This document shows, piece by piece, positions 1-9,365 of a stretch of DNA of 64,000 nt. Made by a program: the position numbers and the translations under genes. How positions within the stretch are numbered: the first letter of the stretch is position 1; the number at the start of each line of letters is the position of its first letter. The notes beneath the pieces are model-generated. The model searched no databases, had not been told where the DNA came from, and worked only from the letters and a program-made list of their open reading frames with translations. The stretch comes from Mesorhizobium sp. L-8-3 (lineage in GTDB: Bacteria; Pseudomonadota; Alphaproteobacteria; Rhizobiales; Rhizobiaceae), in assembly GCF_016756615.1 (NCBI RefSeq), contig NZ_AP023262.1, positions 2,230,501-2,294,500 of the forward strand, given 5' to 3'.

Positions 1-1
1 C

Positions 2-625
2 TACCTCAACGCCATCGAAGCCCGCATTCTCGGTTGCCTTATCGAGAAGCAGTTGCTGACGCCGGATGTCTACCCGCTGACGCTCAACGCGCTTCAGGCG
101 GCAGCCAACCAGAAAACGTCGCGCGAACCAGTCATGGCGCTGGAACCGGCGGACATACACCGCACGCTCAAATCGCTCGAGGAAAAGGGGCTGGCGCGGC
201 GCCAGATGGCTTCTCGCGTTGAACGCTACGAACAACTCGCCAGCCGGCATTTCAGCCTGACCAAGCCGCAATCGGCGCTGGTGGGGATGCTTCTCTTGCG
301 CGGGCCGCAGACGCTGAACGAGCTTCAGACGCGCACCGACCGTATGGCGAATTTTGGTTCCGCCGACGCCGTGCGTGAAGAACTCGATATGCTCATCGGC
401 AAGCATCCGCCGCTGGTCAAGGAAATCGGCCGCACACCGGGCCAACGCGAGGATCGCTTCGCGCACCTGCTCTGCGGCGATGTCGACGTCTCATCGCTGC
501 CGGTGCCGGCACCACGGGCGGCCGCGCCGGCCATCTCGGCTGTCGCCGAACTGGAAGAGCGCATGCGTATCCTGGAAGAGGAAGTCGCCGCGCTCAAAGC
601 ACGGCTCGATGCGGTGGGAGCGTAA
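2..625 (+). CDS. YceH-family (DUF480) protein, 5' end missing
   Basis: The reading frame is open from the window edge, so the N terminus lies outside. The visible part starts with a stretch containing ARILGCLIEK followed by TPDVYPLTLNAL, the conserved opening of the DUF480/YceH family, which folds as tandem winged helices. The segment with RTLKSLEEKGLA is the likely recognition helix region. The last 35 or so residues (AELEERMRILEEEVAALKARL) form a short coiled coil, usual for the family. Function is not established for these proteins. The gene converges on the copper cluster with a 37-bp gap and no obvious terminator. Confidence 0.9.
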   Translation, partial: YLNAIEARILGCLIEKQLLTPDVYPLTLNALQAAANQKTSREPVMALEPADIHRTLKSLEEKGLARRQMASRVERYEQLASRHFSLTKPQSALVGMLLLRGPQTLNELQTRTDRMANFGSADAVREELDMLIGKHPPLVKEIGRTPGQREDRFAHLLCGDVDVSSLPVPAPRAAAPAISAVAELEERMRILEEEVAALKARLDAVGA

Positions 626-662
626 CGTTGCCGGCTTGACGGCCGCGGTCGCCTATACCACT

Positions 663-1103
663 TCAGCCGCCGACGCGATAAAAGAGCTGCGGCTTCTCGC
701 CAGGGATTTTGGAGACCGCGTAGACCTCGTAGCGCGCTGCCGGGTCGCCACCCATGCCGAGCGAACCTTGCGGCATGCCCGGGACGGCGATGCCGGCGAT
801 GTCGGGGCGTTCGCTCATCAGTTTGGCGATTGCCTTGAGCGGAACATGACCCTCGACGAAGTAGTCGCCGATCCTGGCCGTATGGCAGGCTTCGAGATCG
901 GCGGGCACGCCTGCCGTCTTCTTGATATCAGACAGATCTTCCATGTCGTGCCGCTCGACCGTGTAGCCGGCTCCCTGCAGCGCTTCCGACCAGCTCTCGC
1001 AGCAGCCGCAAAACGGGCTCTTGTAGACGGTCACCAGTTCACCGGCGATCGCGCCGCCCGCCACGGCGAGCTGAAAAGCGATCATCAGGCCCAGTCTGCG
1101 CAT
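663..1103 (-). CDS. DUF411 periplasmic metal-binding protein
   Basis: A 146-residue protein with an N-terminal signal peptide ending near AGGAIAG. The mature part opens with VTVYKSPFCGCCESW, the thioredoxin-like CxCC motif typical of DUF411 proteins, which recur in copper-resistance clusters. Further conserved blocks are CHTARIGDYFVEGHVP and GMPQGSLGM. It is the last gene of the minus-strand copper cluster, 60 bp after the CusF-like gene. The likely role is copper binding or delivery in the periplasm. This is inferred from family and context. Confidence 0.88.
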   Translation of the reverse strand: MRRLGLMIAFQLAVAGGAIAGELVTVYKSPFCGCCESWSEALQGAGYTVERHDMEDLSDIKKTAGVPADLEACHTARIGDYFVEGHVPLKAIAKLMSERPDIAGIAVPGMPQGSLGMGGDPAARYEVYAVSKIPGEKPQLFYRVGG

Positions 1104-1163
1104 GGTCGTCTCTCCTATGCTTGCCGGACCGGCGGGAGTGCCGGCCCGGCCGGTACTTTCCTG

Positions 1164-1445
1164 CTACTTGATTTCGGTGACGGTGAGGCGGCCGTTCACG
1201 CGGTCGGCGACGAATTCGATCGCCTGGCCTTCCTTGACCTTGCCGATCATCTCCGGGTCGCCGGCGACGAACACCATGGTCATGGCCGACATGCCGAGGT
1301 CCTTCAGTTCCTCATGCTTGATGGTGAGCTTGTTCTGCTTCGTATCGATCTTGGTCACCACGCCTTTCGTGTATTCGGCCGCGAAGGCGGCGGTGGTGGC
1401 GAGCGCGATCAAGGCCGCGGCTGAGAGCCTGAAGATGGATTTCAT
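1164..1445 (-). CDS. CusF-like periplasmic copper-binding protein
   Basis: A 93-residue protein with a signal peptide ending in AAFA. The frame stays open further upstream, but the ATG at 1445 is preceded by AGGAGATCG and directly starts the signal peptide, so it is preferred. The mature domain matches the CusF/CusB-like small beta barrel: a His in TIKHEEL followed by the methionine-rich GMSAMTM. The Cu-contacting Trp of E. coli CusF is replaced by Met, as in many rhizobial relatives. It probably carries Cu(I) in the periplasm. It sits between the cupredoxin and DUF411 genes. Confidence 0.88.
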   Translation of the reverse strand: MKSIFRLSAAALIALATTAAFAAEYTKGVVTKIDTKQNKLTIKHEELKDLGMSAMTMVFVAGDPEMIGKVKEGQAIEFVADRVNGRLTVTEIK

Positions 1446-1514
1446 GTCGATCTCCTGTGGTTGAGTTGAAGGTTGTCTGCGCGGGAGCCTGCCCCCCACT
1501 GTCCTGCCTGAGAT

Positions 1515-1536
1515 CTCTCCCCGCGGGCGGGGAGAG
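1515..1536. repeat. GC-rich palindrome between cupredoxin and CusF-like genes
   Basis: Two 10-base arms (CTCTCCCCGC and GCGGGGAGAG) separated by GG form a perfect inverted repeat in the 164-bp gap inside the copper cluster. The arms resemble the core of the RIME-like repeats elsewhere in this window. In RNA it would fold as a strong hairpin and might trim or attenuate the transcript. No U-run follows on either strand. Confidence 0.5.
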
Positions 1537-1609
1537 TGAGCCTTGTCGGTTCGGCTTTCGCCAATCTCGTCGACGACAGGCGGCACTCGTACCGAGTCGT
1601 CGACTCCGA

Positions 1610-2089
1610 TCACGGGGCGACGGTGATGCCGCCCTTCATCCCGGCCTCGAAATGGCCGGGGATCAGGCAGGCGAAGGTGAAGTCGCCGGTGTTGGCGAAG
1701 GTCCAGATGATCTCGCCGGACTTACCCGGCGCCAGCCGCAGCGAGTTGGCGTCGGCATGCTCCATCTCCGGGAACTTCTCCATCTGGACCTTGTGCTCCA
1801 TCACCGCCTCGTTGGTGTCCATGACGAACTCGTGGTCGGTCTCACCCTTGTTGGTGAACTTCAGGCGGACCGTCTCGCCGGCCTTGACCTTCAGCACTGC
1901 CGGTTCGAACACCATGCTGCCGTCGTCCTTCTCGGCCATGGTGATCTTCACAGTGCGCTTGGCCTCGCCCTTTTCGCCGGGCTTGCCGATGGCCATCATC
2001 TCGCCATGGCCGCCGCTGTGGTTGCCAGTGGCGAAGGCCGCAGCGGGGAAAAGTATGGCCAGCGCGGCCAGGGCAATCGTCGTCTTCAT
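1610..2089 (-). CDS. Cupredoxin (plastocyanin/azurin-like) copper protein
   Basis: A 159-residue protein. The ATG at 2089 is preceded by GGAGAAATGGA and starts a signal peptide ending AAAFA, so it is chosen over the longer open frame. The C-terminal domain carries the type 1 copper ligands: His in ETDHEFVMDT, then Cys, His and Met in FACLIPGHFEAGM. The N-terminal mature part is rich in His and Gly (GNHSGGHGEMM). It probably works as a periplasmic electron or copper carrier with the multicopper oxidase encoded 46 bp upstream. Confidence 0.92.
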   Translation of the reverse strand: MKTTIALAALAILFPAAAFATGNHSGGHGEMMAIGKPGEKGEAKRTVKITMAEKDDGSMVFEPAVLKVKAGETVRLKFTNKGETDHEFVMDTNEAVMEHKVQMEKFPEMEHADANSLRLAPGKSGEIIWTFANTGDFTFACLIPGHFEAGMKGGITVAP

Positions 2090-2135
2090 TCCATTTCTCC
2101 TCGGTTGATATCTGAAAGTGCTTCTGACGTTATTT

Positions 2136-3482
2136 TCAGCCGTGGCCACCATGTTTGGGGGCCACCGTCTTCGCGTCGCCTGACTTCACGGGAGCGGGTA
2201 CGTCGCCCGTCCATTCCCAGGCGACAGTTCCTTCCGGATGCTTGTACCATCCGGGGTCGGCATAGTCGGAGGAGGACAGGCCCTCGCGGACCTTCACCAC
2301 CGAGAACATCGAGCCCATCTCGATCGCGCCGAACTGGCCCCAGCCGTCCATCATCTTGATGGTGTTGTCGGGCAGCGGCATCTCCATCTCGCCCATGTCG
2401 GCCATGCCGCGATTGCCCATCGGCATGTAGTCGGGCTGGACCTTGCGGATCATCTCGGCCACCTTGGTCTTGTCGGCGCCGATGAAGGTCGGCACGTCGT
2501 GGCCCATGGCGTTCATGGTGTGGTGCGACTTGTGGCAATGGATCGCCCAGTCGCCCTCGTATTTCGCGTCGAACTCATAGGCGCGCATGGCGCCGACCGG
2601 GATGTCGATCGTGACCTCCGGCCAGCGCGCCTCGGGTCGCACCCAGCCGCCGTCGGTGCAGGTCACCTCGAAGTCGTAGCCGTGCATGTGGATCGGATGG
2701 TTGGTCATGGTGAGGTTGCCGACGCGCACGCGCACGCGATCGTTCTTCGACACCACCAGGGGGCTGATGCCCGGAAAGACCCGGCTGTTCCAGGCCCAGA
2801 GGTTGAAGTCGGTCATCTCCATGACTCTCGGGACGTAGGAGCCGGGCTCGATATCGTAGGCGTTGAGCAGGAAGACGAAGTCGCGGTCGACCCGCATGAA
2901 TTTCGGGTCCTTGGGATGGATGACGAAGAAGCCCATCATCCCCATCGCCATCTGCACCATCTCGTCGGCATGCGGGTGGTACATGAAGGTGCCGCTCTTC
3001 ACGAGGTCGAACTCGTAGACGAAGGTCTTGCCGGGCGGGATCTGCGGCTGGGTCAGCCCGCCGACGCCGTCCATGCCGTTGGGCAGGATCATGCCGTGCC
3101 AATGGATGGTGGTGTGCTCCGGCAGCCTGTTGGTGACGAAGATGCGCACCCGGTCGCCTTCGACCGCCTCGATGGTCGGGCCCGGCGACTGGCCGTTGTA
3201 ACCCCAGAGATAGGCGGTCGTGCCGGGAGCCAGCTCGCGCTCTACCGGCTCGGCGACGAGGTGGAACTCCTTGACCCCGCTGTTGACCCGATGCGGCAGT
3301 GTCCAGCCGTTGAGCGTGACGACCGGCTGGTAGTCCGGGCCGCTGGTCGGGAAGATCGGCGGCTGCATGTCCGGCGACTCCATCGTCAGAGCATCCGGCA
3401 AGCCCATCGCCGATGTCTTCGTCCAGGCGACCGTTCCGGCGAGGAGCGCGCCGCCGCCGAGAATCTGACGTCTTGTGATCAT
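2136..3482 (-). CDS. Multicopper oxidase (CopA/CueO-type copper oxidase)
   Basis: A 448-residue protein starting with a twin-arginine-like leader (TRRQILGGGALLAG), so it is probably exported folded. All four copper-ligand blocks are present: HWHG in the first cupredoxin domain, MYHPHADEM, NHPIHMHG, and AIHCHKSHHTMNAMGH near the C terminus. The expected activity is oxidation of Cu(I) or another small reductant in the periplasm, giving copper tolerance. It lies between the TolC-like gene (33-bp gap) and the cupredoxin gene in an apparent operon. Confidence 0.93.
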   Translation of the reverse strand: MITRRQILGGGALLAGTVAWTKTSAMGLPDALTMESPDMQPPIFPTSGPDYQPVVTLNGWTLPHRVNSGVKEFHLVAEPVERELAPGTTAYLWGYNGQSPGPTIEAVEGDRVRIFVTNRLPEHTTIHWHGMILPNGMDGVGGLTQPQIPPGKTFVYEFDLVKSGTFMYHPHADEMVQMAMGMMGFFVIHPKDPKFMRVDRDFVFLLNAYDIEPGSYVPRVMEMTDFNLWAWNSRVFPGISPLVVSKNDRVRVRVGNLTMTNHPIHMHGYDFEVTCTDGGWVRPEARWPEVTIDIPVGAMRAYEFDAKYEGDWAIHCHKSHHTMNAMGHDVPTFIGADKTKVAEMIRKVQPDYMPMGNRGMADMGEMEMPLPDNTIKMMDGWGQFGAIEMGSMFSVVKVREGLSSSDYADPGWYKHPEGTVAWEWTGDVPAPVKSGDAKTVAPKHGGHG

Positions 3483-3515
3483 CTTGTTTCTCCTTGGTTC
3501 AGTGCTCTCTGGGGT

Positions 3516-4979
3516 TCAGTGCTCGCCGGCGCCTTCGTCGGCTGCGGCCGCGACCGGTTCGCCGCCGCCCGACGAAGCGCCACCGCCGCCATGGATGGCT
3601 GTGGCGAGATTGACGTCGGCCAGCCAGAATTCACGCTTGGCGTCGAGGGAAAGCATGATCGAATCGATCTTCGCGCGCGTGTCGGCAAGAAGCTCGAAGG
3701 TGTTGGTGATCATGCCGTTGTAGGTGAGGAGCGATTCCTCCTCGATCTTGGTGCGCAAGGGAACGACATTGTTCCGATAGTGCCGGGCGATGTCGTAGGT
3801 CGAACGGTAGCCATCATAGGCCGAGCGCGCCTCGGAGCGGATGTTCACGGCCTTTTCCGCGAGCAGATTGGCCGCCTGCATATAGGCAAGCTCGGCCTTG
3901 CGCATGCGCGCCTTGCCGGTGTCGAAGATCGGGATGACGAACTCCAGATCGACATTGCCGGCGGCGGAGGTTCTCGTCGTCCCGTCGTCCTCCTTCTCCT
4001 GCTCGACTTCGACGCCCGAAAGCAGCTCGAGATCCGTCACGTAGCGCGTCGCTTCCGTCAGCCCGTAGGACCTGGCGAGCGCTTCGAGCTCGAGCTTCGC
4101 GACGTCGAGATCGACGCGGTTCTTCAACGCTTCGGCCTCGATCGCCCGTTTCGCCTTCGCTCCCTTCGGCAAGTTCGGCAATGCGTTCGGCACCTGGTAG
4201 TCGATGTCGGAACCCCACAGGCCCATGAGGCGCGTCAGCTCTTCCTTCGCCATCCGCGCCGCCATCCTGGCCTTCGCCGTCTGTCCCGAGAGCTCGGCAT
4301 AGAAGACGTGCTCGCGCGCCTGTCCCGCCTTGGTGAAGGCGCCGGTCTCGCCGAGTTTCTTGGCGAGCTCGGACGCCGCATCGGCGGCGGCCTGGGCCCG
4401 GTTCAGGTAGGAAACGGTCTCCCAGGCAGCCACCGCCTTGATCCAGGCGCGCCGTGTGTCGGCGGCGAGCCGCAGCGTTTCCTCTGCTGCACGAAGCTGC
4501 GCTTGCCGGAAGCGTGCGTCGGCGATCGCCACGCGGCGCTCCCGGGTGGCCAGCGCCAATATGTTGCTCACGATGGCTGTCTCGACCGTGCGGGTGAAGC
4601 CGCCGATGCCGGTCGCGCCGATCGACATGCGCGGATTGACCAGCAGCGTTTCCTGCCAGACATCGGCGGACGACAGGCCGACCTCGGCATAGGCTGCTTG
4701 CAGCCCCTTGTTGTTGAGCAGAGCGACCTGGACCGCGATGTCGGGGCCAATCGTCTTTTTCCGGACGAGGCTCTTGACCTGTTCGGTCACGGCTCGGGCC
4801 TCCTCGCTCGATTGAATCCAGACGGGCCTGCTGCCGGTAACGGCTTCGCTGCGCATGGACACGGTCGTAAAGCCGGCCATGGGATCGGAAATCCCGTTGA
4901 GGGCGTCGGTGGTAGTGCATCCGACCGCGGTCAGCGAAATCGCGGCGATGGCAGCGATGGTCGGCAACCGGCGGCTCAT
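3516..4979 (-). CDS. TolC-family outer-membrane efflux lipoprotein
   Basis: A 487-residue outer-membrane factor. A lipobox (LTAVGC) at about residue 21 marks it as a lipoprotein, followed by two repeats of the outer-membrane efflux protein type with long helices rich in Ala, Glu and Arg. No inner-membrane pump of the CusA or CzcA type is encoded next to it, so it would have to pair with a pump from elsewhere or act with the periplasmic copper proteins. The C-terminal tail is Gly/Ser/Ala rich. Its ATG overlaps the stop of the preceding small lipoprotein gene by 4 bp. Confidence 0.9.
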   Translation of the reverse strand: MSRRLPTIAAIAAISLTAVGCTTTDALNGISDPMAGFTTVSMRSEAVTGSRPVWIQSSEEARAVTEQVKSLVRKKTIGPDIAVQVALLNNKGLQAAYAEVGLSSADVWQETLLVNPRMSIGATGIGGFTRTVETAIVSNILALATRERRVAIADARFRQAQLRAAEETLRLAADTRRAWIKAVAAWETVSYLNRAQAAADAASELAKKLGETGAFTKAGQAREHVFYAELSGQTAKARMAARMAKEELTRLMGLWGSDIDYQVPNALPNLPKGAKAKRAIEAEALKNRVDLDVAKLELEALARSYGLTEATRYVTDLELLSGVEVEQEKEDDGTTRTSAAGNVDLEFVIPIFDTGKARMRKAELAYMQAANLLAEKAVNIRSEARSAYDGYRSTYDIARHYRNNVVPLRTKIEEESLLTYNGMITNTFELLADTRAKIDSIMLSLDAKREFWLADVNLATAIHGGGGASSGGGEPVAAAADEGAGEH

Positions 4980-5209
4980 GAGTCAGCTCCCGGATTGGCG
5001 GGGGAGAGTTGTTCGTTCTGTCTTCGCCAGTCCTGCGGATCGACAGGCTCGCGCCTGACATAATCGACGACAGGGTGATAATGCGTGTCCCGTATACCCA
5101 TGGCGGGGTCCGCCGGATTGTATGCCGGCAGCACATCCGGAGGGGTGGTTGCCGCGCAGCCGGCAACCGTCAGCGATGCGAAAAGCATCGCAAGGCTTGC
5201 GATTTTCAT
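4976..5209 (-). CDS. Small lipoprotein of the copper cluster
   Basis: A 77-residue protein with a lipobox (LTVAGC, Cys near residue 18) and a short mature part rich in Pro, Asp and Arg (DTHYHPVVDYVRREP). I recognise no family. Its stop overlaps the start of the TolC-like gene (ATGA), so the two are translationally coupled and it is probably a partner of that outer-membrane factor. Confidence 0.78.
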   Translation of the reverse strand: MKIASLAMLFASLTVAGCAATTPPDVLPAYNPADPAMGIRDTHYHPVVDYVRREPVDPQDWRRQNEQLSPANPGADS

Positions 5210-5293
5210 GTCCTACCTGAATCTTGATCTGTGCATTCGGCCATGCCGGTGGCATTCCGGACGTCGCGCGCGATCCGCCCTTGCGGGCTTCGG

Positions 5294-5707
5294 TCAGATC
5301 AGCCTTCGAGGGGGCTGGATGAACTCGGCATACTCGCCGAGCGGAAGGGGCGACGCCATTGCGGGCGCGAAGCAGCGCGCGGACGGTTCGCCCAGCACGG
5401 GGCAATCGACAGGAACGGCGAGCACCGGCGCGCAGTGGGTCTCGCAGCTCTTGTTCTTGGCGCCTTCGGAATGGTGATGCTTCTGCGCCTGCTGGTCATG
5501 ATCTGCCGCGACAGTCCCGTGCTCCGCGTGGTCGACGTCACCGGCATGGGTGTGCGGCTGTTCTACCGACATCCTGATGCCGCCGTCGGCATGGAAGCCG
5601 GTCGCGTTGGCGGCAGCGAACAGGCCGGGCTGGAGCGACGACAGCACAAGGAACAGCGCTGCGAACAGCAACTTTCCCGTCGTCGAATATGCCAAAATCC
5701 TGCCCAT
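5294..5707 (-). CDS. Histidine-rich exported protein heading the copper cluster
   Basis: A 137-residue protein. The ATG at 5707 starts MGRILAYSTTGKLLFAALFL, a clear export signal; the open frame further upstream is not signal-like, so this start is preferred. The central part is rich in His and Asp (PHTHAGDVDHAEHG, ADHDQQAQKHHH), and four Cys follow (CETHCAPVLAVPVDC and one later). The composition suggests periplasmic metal binding. It is the promoter-proximal gene of the copper cluster, 84 bp before the small lipoprotein gene. No family recognised. Confidence 0.72.
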   Translation of the reverse strand: MGRILAYSTTGKLLFAALFLVLSSLQPGLFAAANATGFHADGGIRMSVEQPHTHAGDVDHAEHGTVAADHDQQAQKHHHSEGAKNKSCETHCAPVLAVPVDCPVLGEPSARCFAPAMASPLPLGEYAEFIQPPRRLI

Positions 5708-6000
5708 GCCGTTCAACGATCTGATTTGGCCGTTCGAGTCAATTGCCGAAGCGGCATATTTCAGGCCTCGCGCCGATTTGTGATTGCGATTTTCGCTCTC
5801 TTGCGGACGCTGCAAAGCAGAGGACAAGTCCACGCAAGGTGCTGACACTGCGCCGCAGGTGATCATCGAAGCGTTTCCCGGTTTGCGATGGCAGCGATAG
5901 GGGTTCCACCTGCTGGAAGCTCAAGTGCTTTTGTCGTCGTGGCCGTCACGCCTTTGCCGCCGCGGTTCACGGCCCCGCCGCCTCGTGCTAGACTTCCACA

Positions 6001-6237
6001 ATGAACGAAGGACGCAAAGCCGTCGAAAGTCAGGTCAAGGCCCGCGCCGCCGTCCGACGGGTGCTGGAAAGGCACAGGATTCACGTGGCCAGCCGACGCT
6101 ATTCGCAAGGCCGCATGTGGGCGCGCGTCCTCATCGACGGAGAGTATTACGACGTCGATGCCGGGGAACTGGCTCTGCTGCAGGCGGGAAGGGACCCCAA
6201 GGCGGATCTCGGTCTGGAGCCGGTGGCCGAGGAGTGA
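6001..6237 (+). CDS. Small hypothetical protein
   Basis: A 78-residue charged protein beginning MNEGRKAVESQVKARAAVRR, with a basic helical N-terminal half and a C-terminal part containing GEYYDVDAGELALLQAGRDP. No signal or membrane segment. No good Shine-Dalgarno sequence is visible before the ATG. An overlapping frame on the other strand is also open but less protein-like. The 293 bp between this gene and the copper cluster hold nothing I can support beyond the promoter region of that cluster. Confidence 0.45.
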   Translation: MNEGRKAVESQVKARAAVRRVLERHRIHVASRRYSQGRMWARVLIDGEYYDVDAGELALLQAGRDPKADLGLEPVAEE

Positions 6238-6343
6238 TGCCAATCAGGGGATTCGGCGACGCTGGAGCTGGGCCCTGTCATGAGAGTAGCGCCGAAAACC
6301 GTTTTGCTTCAATAGGATAAGAGATGTGGCGACACCGCCAAGT

Positions 6344-6508
6344 GCCCCTCATCCGGCTGCCGCCACCTTCTCCCCGCATCGCGGGGAGAAGACCGATGTC
6401 GCCACCGGTTTCGCCAATCGTCAGCGTTGCAGGGCAAGCGCCGTCATCGCGGCCAGCGGTCTTCTCCCCGCAATGCGGGGAGAAGGTGGCGGCAGCCGGA
6501 TGAGGGGC
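6344..6508. repeat. RIME-like palindromic intergenic repeat
   Basis: Two 48-base arms, 6344-6391 and 6461-6508, are near-perfect inverted copies of each other. Each begins or ends with the GCCCCTCATCCGGCTGCCG-type block and contains its own smaller palindrome (CTTCTCCCCGC and GCGGGGAGAAG). The 69-base centre is not conserved in sequence. This two-palindrome layout matches the intergenic mosaic elements (RIME class) of rhizobia. It fills most of the 396-bp gap between the small hypothetical gene and the uronate operon; nothing else is visible there. Confidence 0.85.
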
Positions 6509-6633
6509 CTTGGCTCGGCCTCGCCGAAACCGTTGTCCCGATCCCACTGAAGTAAACGGCTTTCAGCAGCAGATTCATGAACGTGGCATTTCGCGACGGT
6601 CAAGAACCAGGACCGACGACATGAGCCGCCGGC

Positions 6634-7524
6634 TCAGAGCTTTTCCCTGAAGAAATCGAGGACAGCGCGGCGCATCGACGGCGTCTCGCTGTGACCGATG
6701 CCGTGCTCCGTGACCAGCGACAGGGCTGATGCGGCCGCCAGCCTGTCATAGGCAGCGGCGGTCACGGCGAAGGCACGGCGGACGGCGACGGGCGGCGTCA
6801 GCGGATCCTCCGTGCCGACGCAGATCAGCTGCGGTCGCGGCGCGACCATGCCGGCGATCTCGCCGGTGGAGGATTCCTTCAGGAAACCGGGGATGGTGAG
6901 ATAGTGCCCGTGGCGGTCGTGAGCGCCCGTTTCGACGAGCGTCGCGAAATCGGCGTAGCAGCACAGATGCGCGATCGCGGCGATGCGCTTGTCGATCGCG
7001 GCAAGGAAATAGGTCAGCGTGGCGCCCATCGAGATGCCCGTCATCCCGATGCGCCTGGGATCGACGTCGCTGCGCTGAGCAAGCCACGTCAAAGCGGCCG
7101 ACTGCTCATCCAGCATCTGACCGAACAGGGTTCGGCCTTGCCAAAGGGCCGCCTTGCTCGCCGCGCTTTCGCTCGTCCCTGCACGCTCGCCGAAAACAGG
7201 CATGTCGATCGACAGTGCCACGAACCCCTCACGGGCATAGGCGGGGCCGGGCGGATCGAGCAACGCCGGCCGCCCGTCGACCAGTTCGCGGGCGCCGATA
7301 TCGTATCGGTCGCCATGGGCGTGAGCATAGAGGATCGCCGGCAACGGCCGGCTTGTAGCGGCCGGTCGTGTCAGGATTCCACGTATGGGCGCGCCGTCGC
7401 CCGATCGGAAATGCAGCCGCTCGACGACATGGGTACCGTGATTGTCGAGTTCGCATGTCTCCAGCGTCAGGCCGGCTTTCCGGATGCCGAGGAGTTTTCG
7501 AAGGCGTTCGACCGAAATGGACAC
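6634..7524 (-). CDS. Alpha/beta hydrolase (acetyl-esterase/dienelactone hydrolase-like)
   Basis: A 296-residue protein starting with GTG only 3 bases after the kduD stop. It has the alpha/beta hydrolase core: ILYAHAHGDRYDIG for the oxyanion region, GMTGISMGATLTYF with the nucleophile Ser, GTEDPLTPP for the acid region, and a His in TEHGIGHSETP. No signal peptide, so it acts in the cytoplasm. As last gene of the uronate operon it may remove acetyl or methyl esters from imported oligosaccharides. This role is inferred from context only. Confidence 0.85.
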   Translation of the reverse strand: MSISVERLRKLLGIRKAGLTLETCELDNHGTHVVERLHFRSGDGAPIRGILTRPAATSRPLPAILYAHAHGDRYDIGARELVDGRPALLDPPGPAYAREGFVALSIDMPVFGERAGTSESAASKAALWQGRTLFGQMLDEQSAALTWLAQRSDVDPRRIGMTGISMGATLTYFLAAIDKRIAAIAHLCCYADFATLVETGAHDRHGHYLTIPGFLKESSTGEIAGMVAPRPQLICVGTEDPLTPPVAVRRAFAVTAAAYDRLAAASALSLVTEHGIGHSETPSMRRAVLDFFREKL

Positions 7525-7527
7525 GGC

Positions 7528-8269
7528 CTATCGCACGAGCCAGCCGCCGTCGACCGGCAGGACGGTACCGGTGACATAACCGGATGCCGGCGCGGCGAAG
7601 AAGAGGAGAGCGGTGGCAAGGTCGTCAGGTGTTCCCCAGCGTCCCATCGGGATGCGCGCCGAGATCTGTGCATTGCGCTCGGCATCGTTACGAAGCGCCT
7701 CGGTATTGTCGGTGATCATGTAGCCCGGCGCAATCGCGTTGACCGTTATCCCCCGGGGCGCGAGCTCGTTGGCCATCGCCTTGGTGAGGCCGGCTATGCC
7801 ATGCTTCGAGGCGGCATAGGCAGGCACGCGTATGCCGCCCTGGAAGGTCAGGACCGAGGCGACGTTGATGATGCGGCCCGCGCGTCCGGTGACTGCCATG
7901 TGGCGCGCGACGGCCTGCGAAAGGAGAAAGGCGCCCTTCAGATTGACGTCGATGACGGCGTCCCAATCCTCTTCGGAATAGTCGAGAATGTCGGCGCGGC
8001 GGATGATGCCGGCATTGTTGACGAGGGTATCGATGCCGCCAAGAACCCCAGTCACCTCCTCGACGACGGCGGCGGCGTCGAAGGGTTTCGACAGGTCGAC
8101 CGTCAGGGCATGAAACCGGCGGCCCGCCTCGCCGACCAGCTTCGCCGTCTCAGGCATGGGCGAGGAGCCGAGCGCGGCGATGTCGGCGCCGGCCCGCGCG
8201 AGCGCCAGGGCCATTCCCTGGCCGAGACCGGTGCGGGCACCGGTGACGAGAGCGGTTTTGCCGGTGAGG

Positions 8270-8286
<17 letters not shown>
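7528..8286 (-). CDS. kduD: 2-deoxy-D-gluconate 3-dehydrogenase (KduD), SDR family
   Basis: A 252-residue short-chain dehydrogenase. No ATG fits; a TTG at 8286, 7 bases after AAGGG, gives the expected length and N terminus ([15 protein letters not shown]) and overlaps the ATPase gene by 17 bp. The signatures are [26 protein letters not shown] and YAASK. The stretch [16 protein letters not shown] and the end VDGGWL are close to E. coli KduD. It reduces 2,5-diketo-3-deoxygluconate to 2-keto-3-deoxygluconate with NAD(P)H, after KduI. Confidence 0.92.
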
Positions 8287-9355
<1,069 letters not shown>

Positions 9356-9365
9356 GGCGCGCTCC

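Noticed and set aside
2238..5063. A very long open frame antisense to the copper cluster
   Set aside because: It runs opposite to the multicopper oxidase and TolC-like genes, is rich in Arg, His, Gly and Ala without domain patterns, and is the usual shadow frame in GC-rich coding DNA.
5863..6243. Minus-strand gene overlapping the small hypothetical gene at 6001
   Set aside because: The plus-strand frame has more natural composition and a cleaner start. The minus-strand frame is rich in Gly, Ala and Thr repeats typical of a shadow.
6344..6508. CRISPR array
   Set aside because: The repeat consists of two inverted arms, not regularly spaced direct repeats, and no cas gene is present. The same holds for the repeats near 20200 and 21900.
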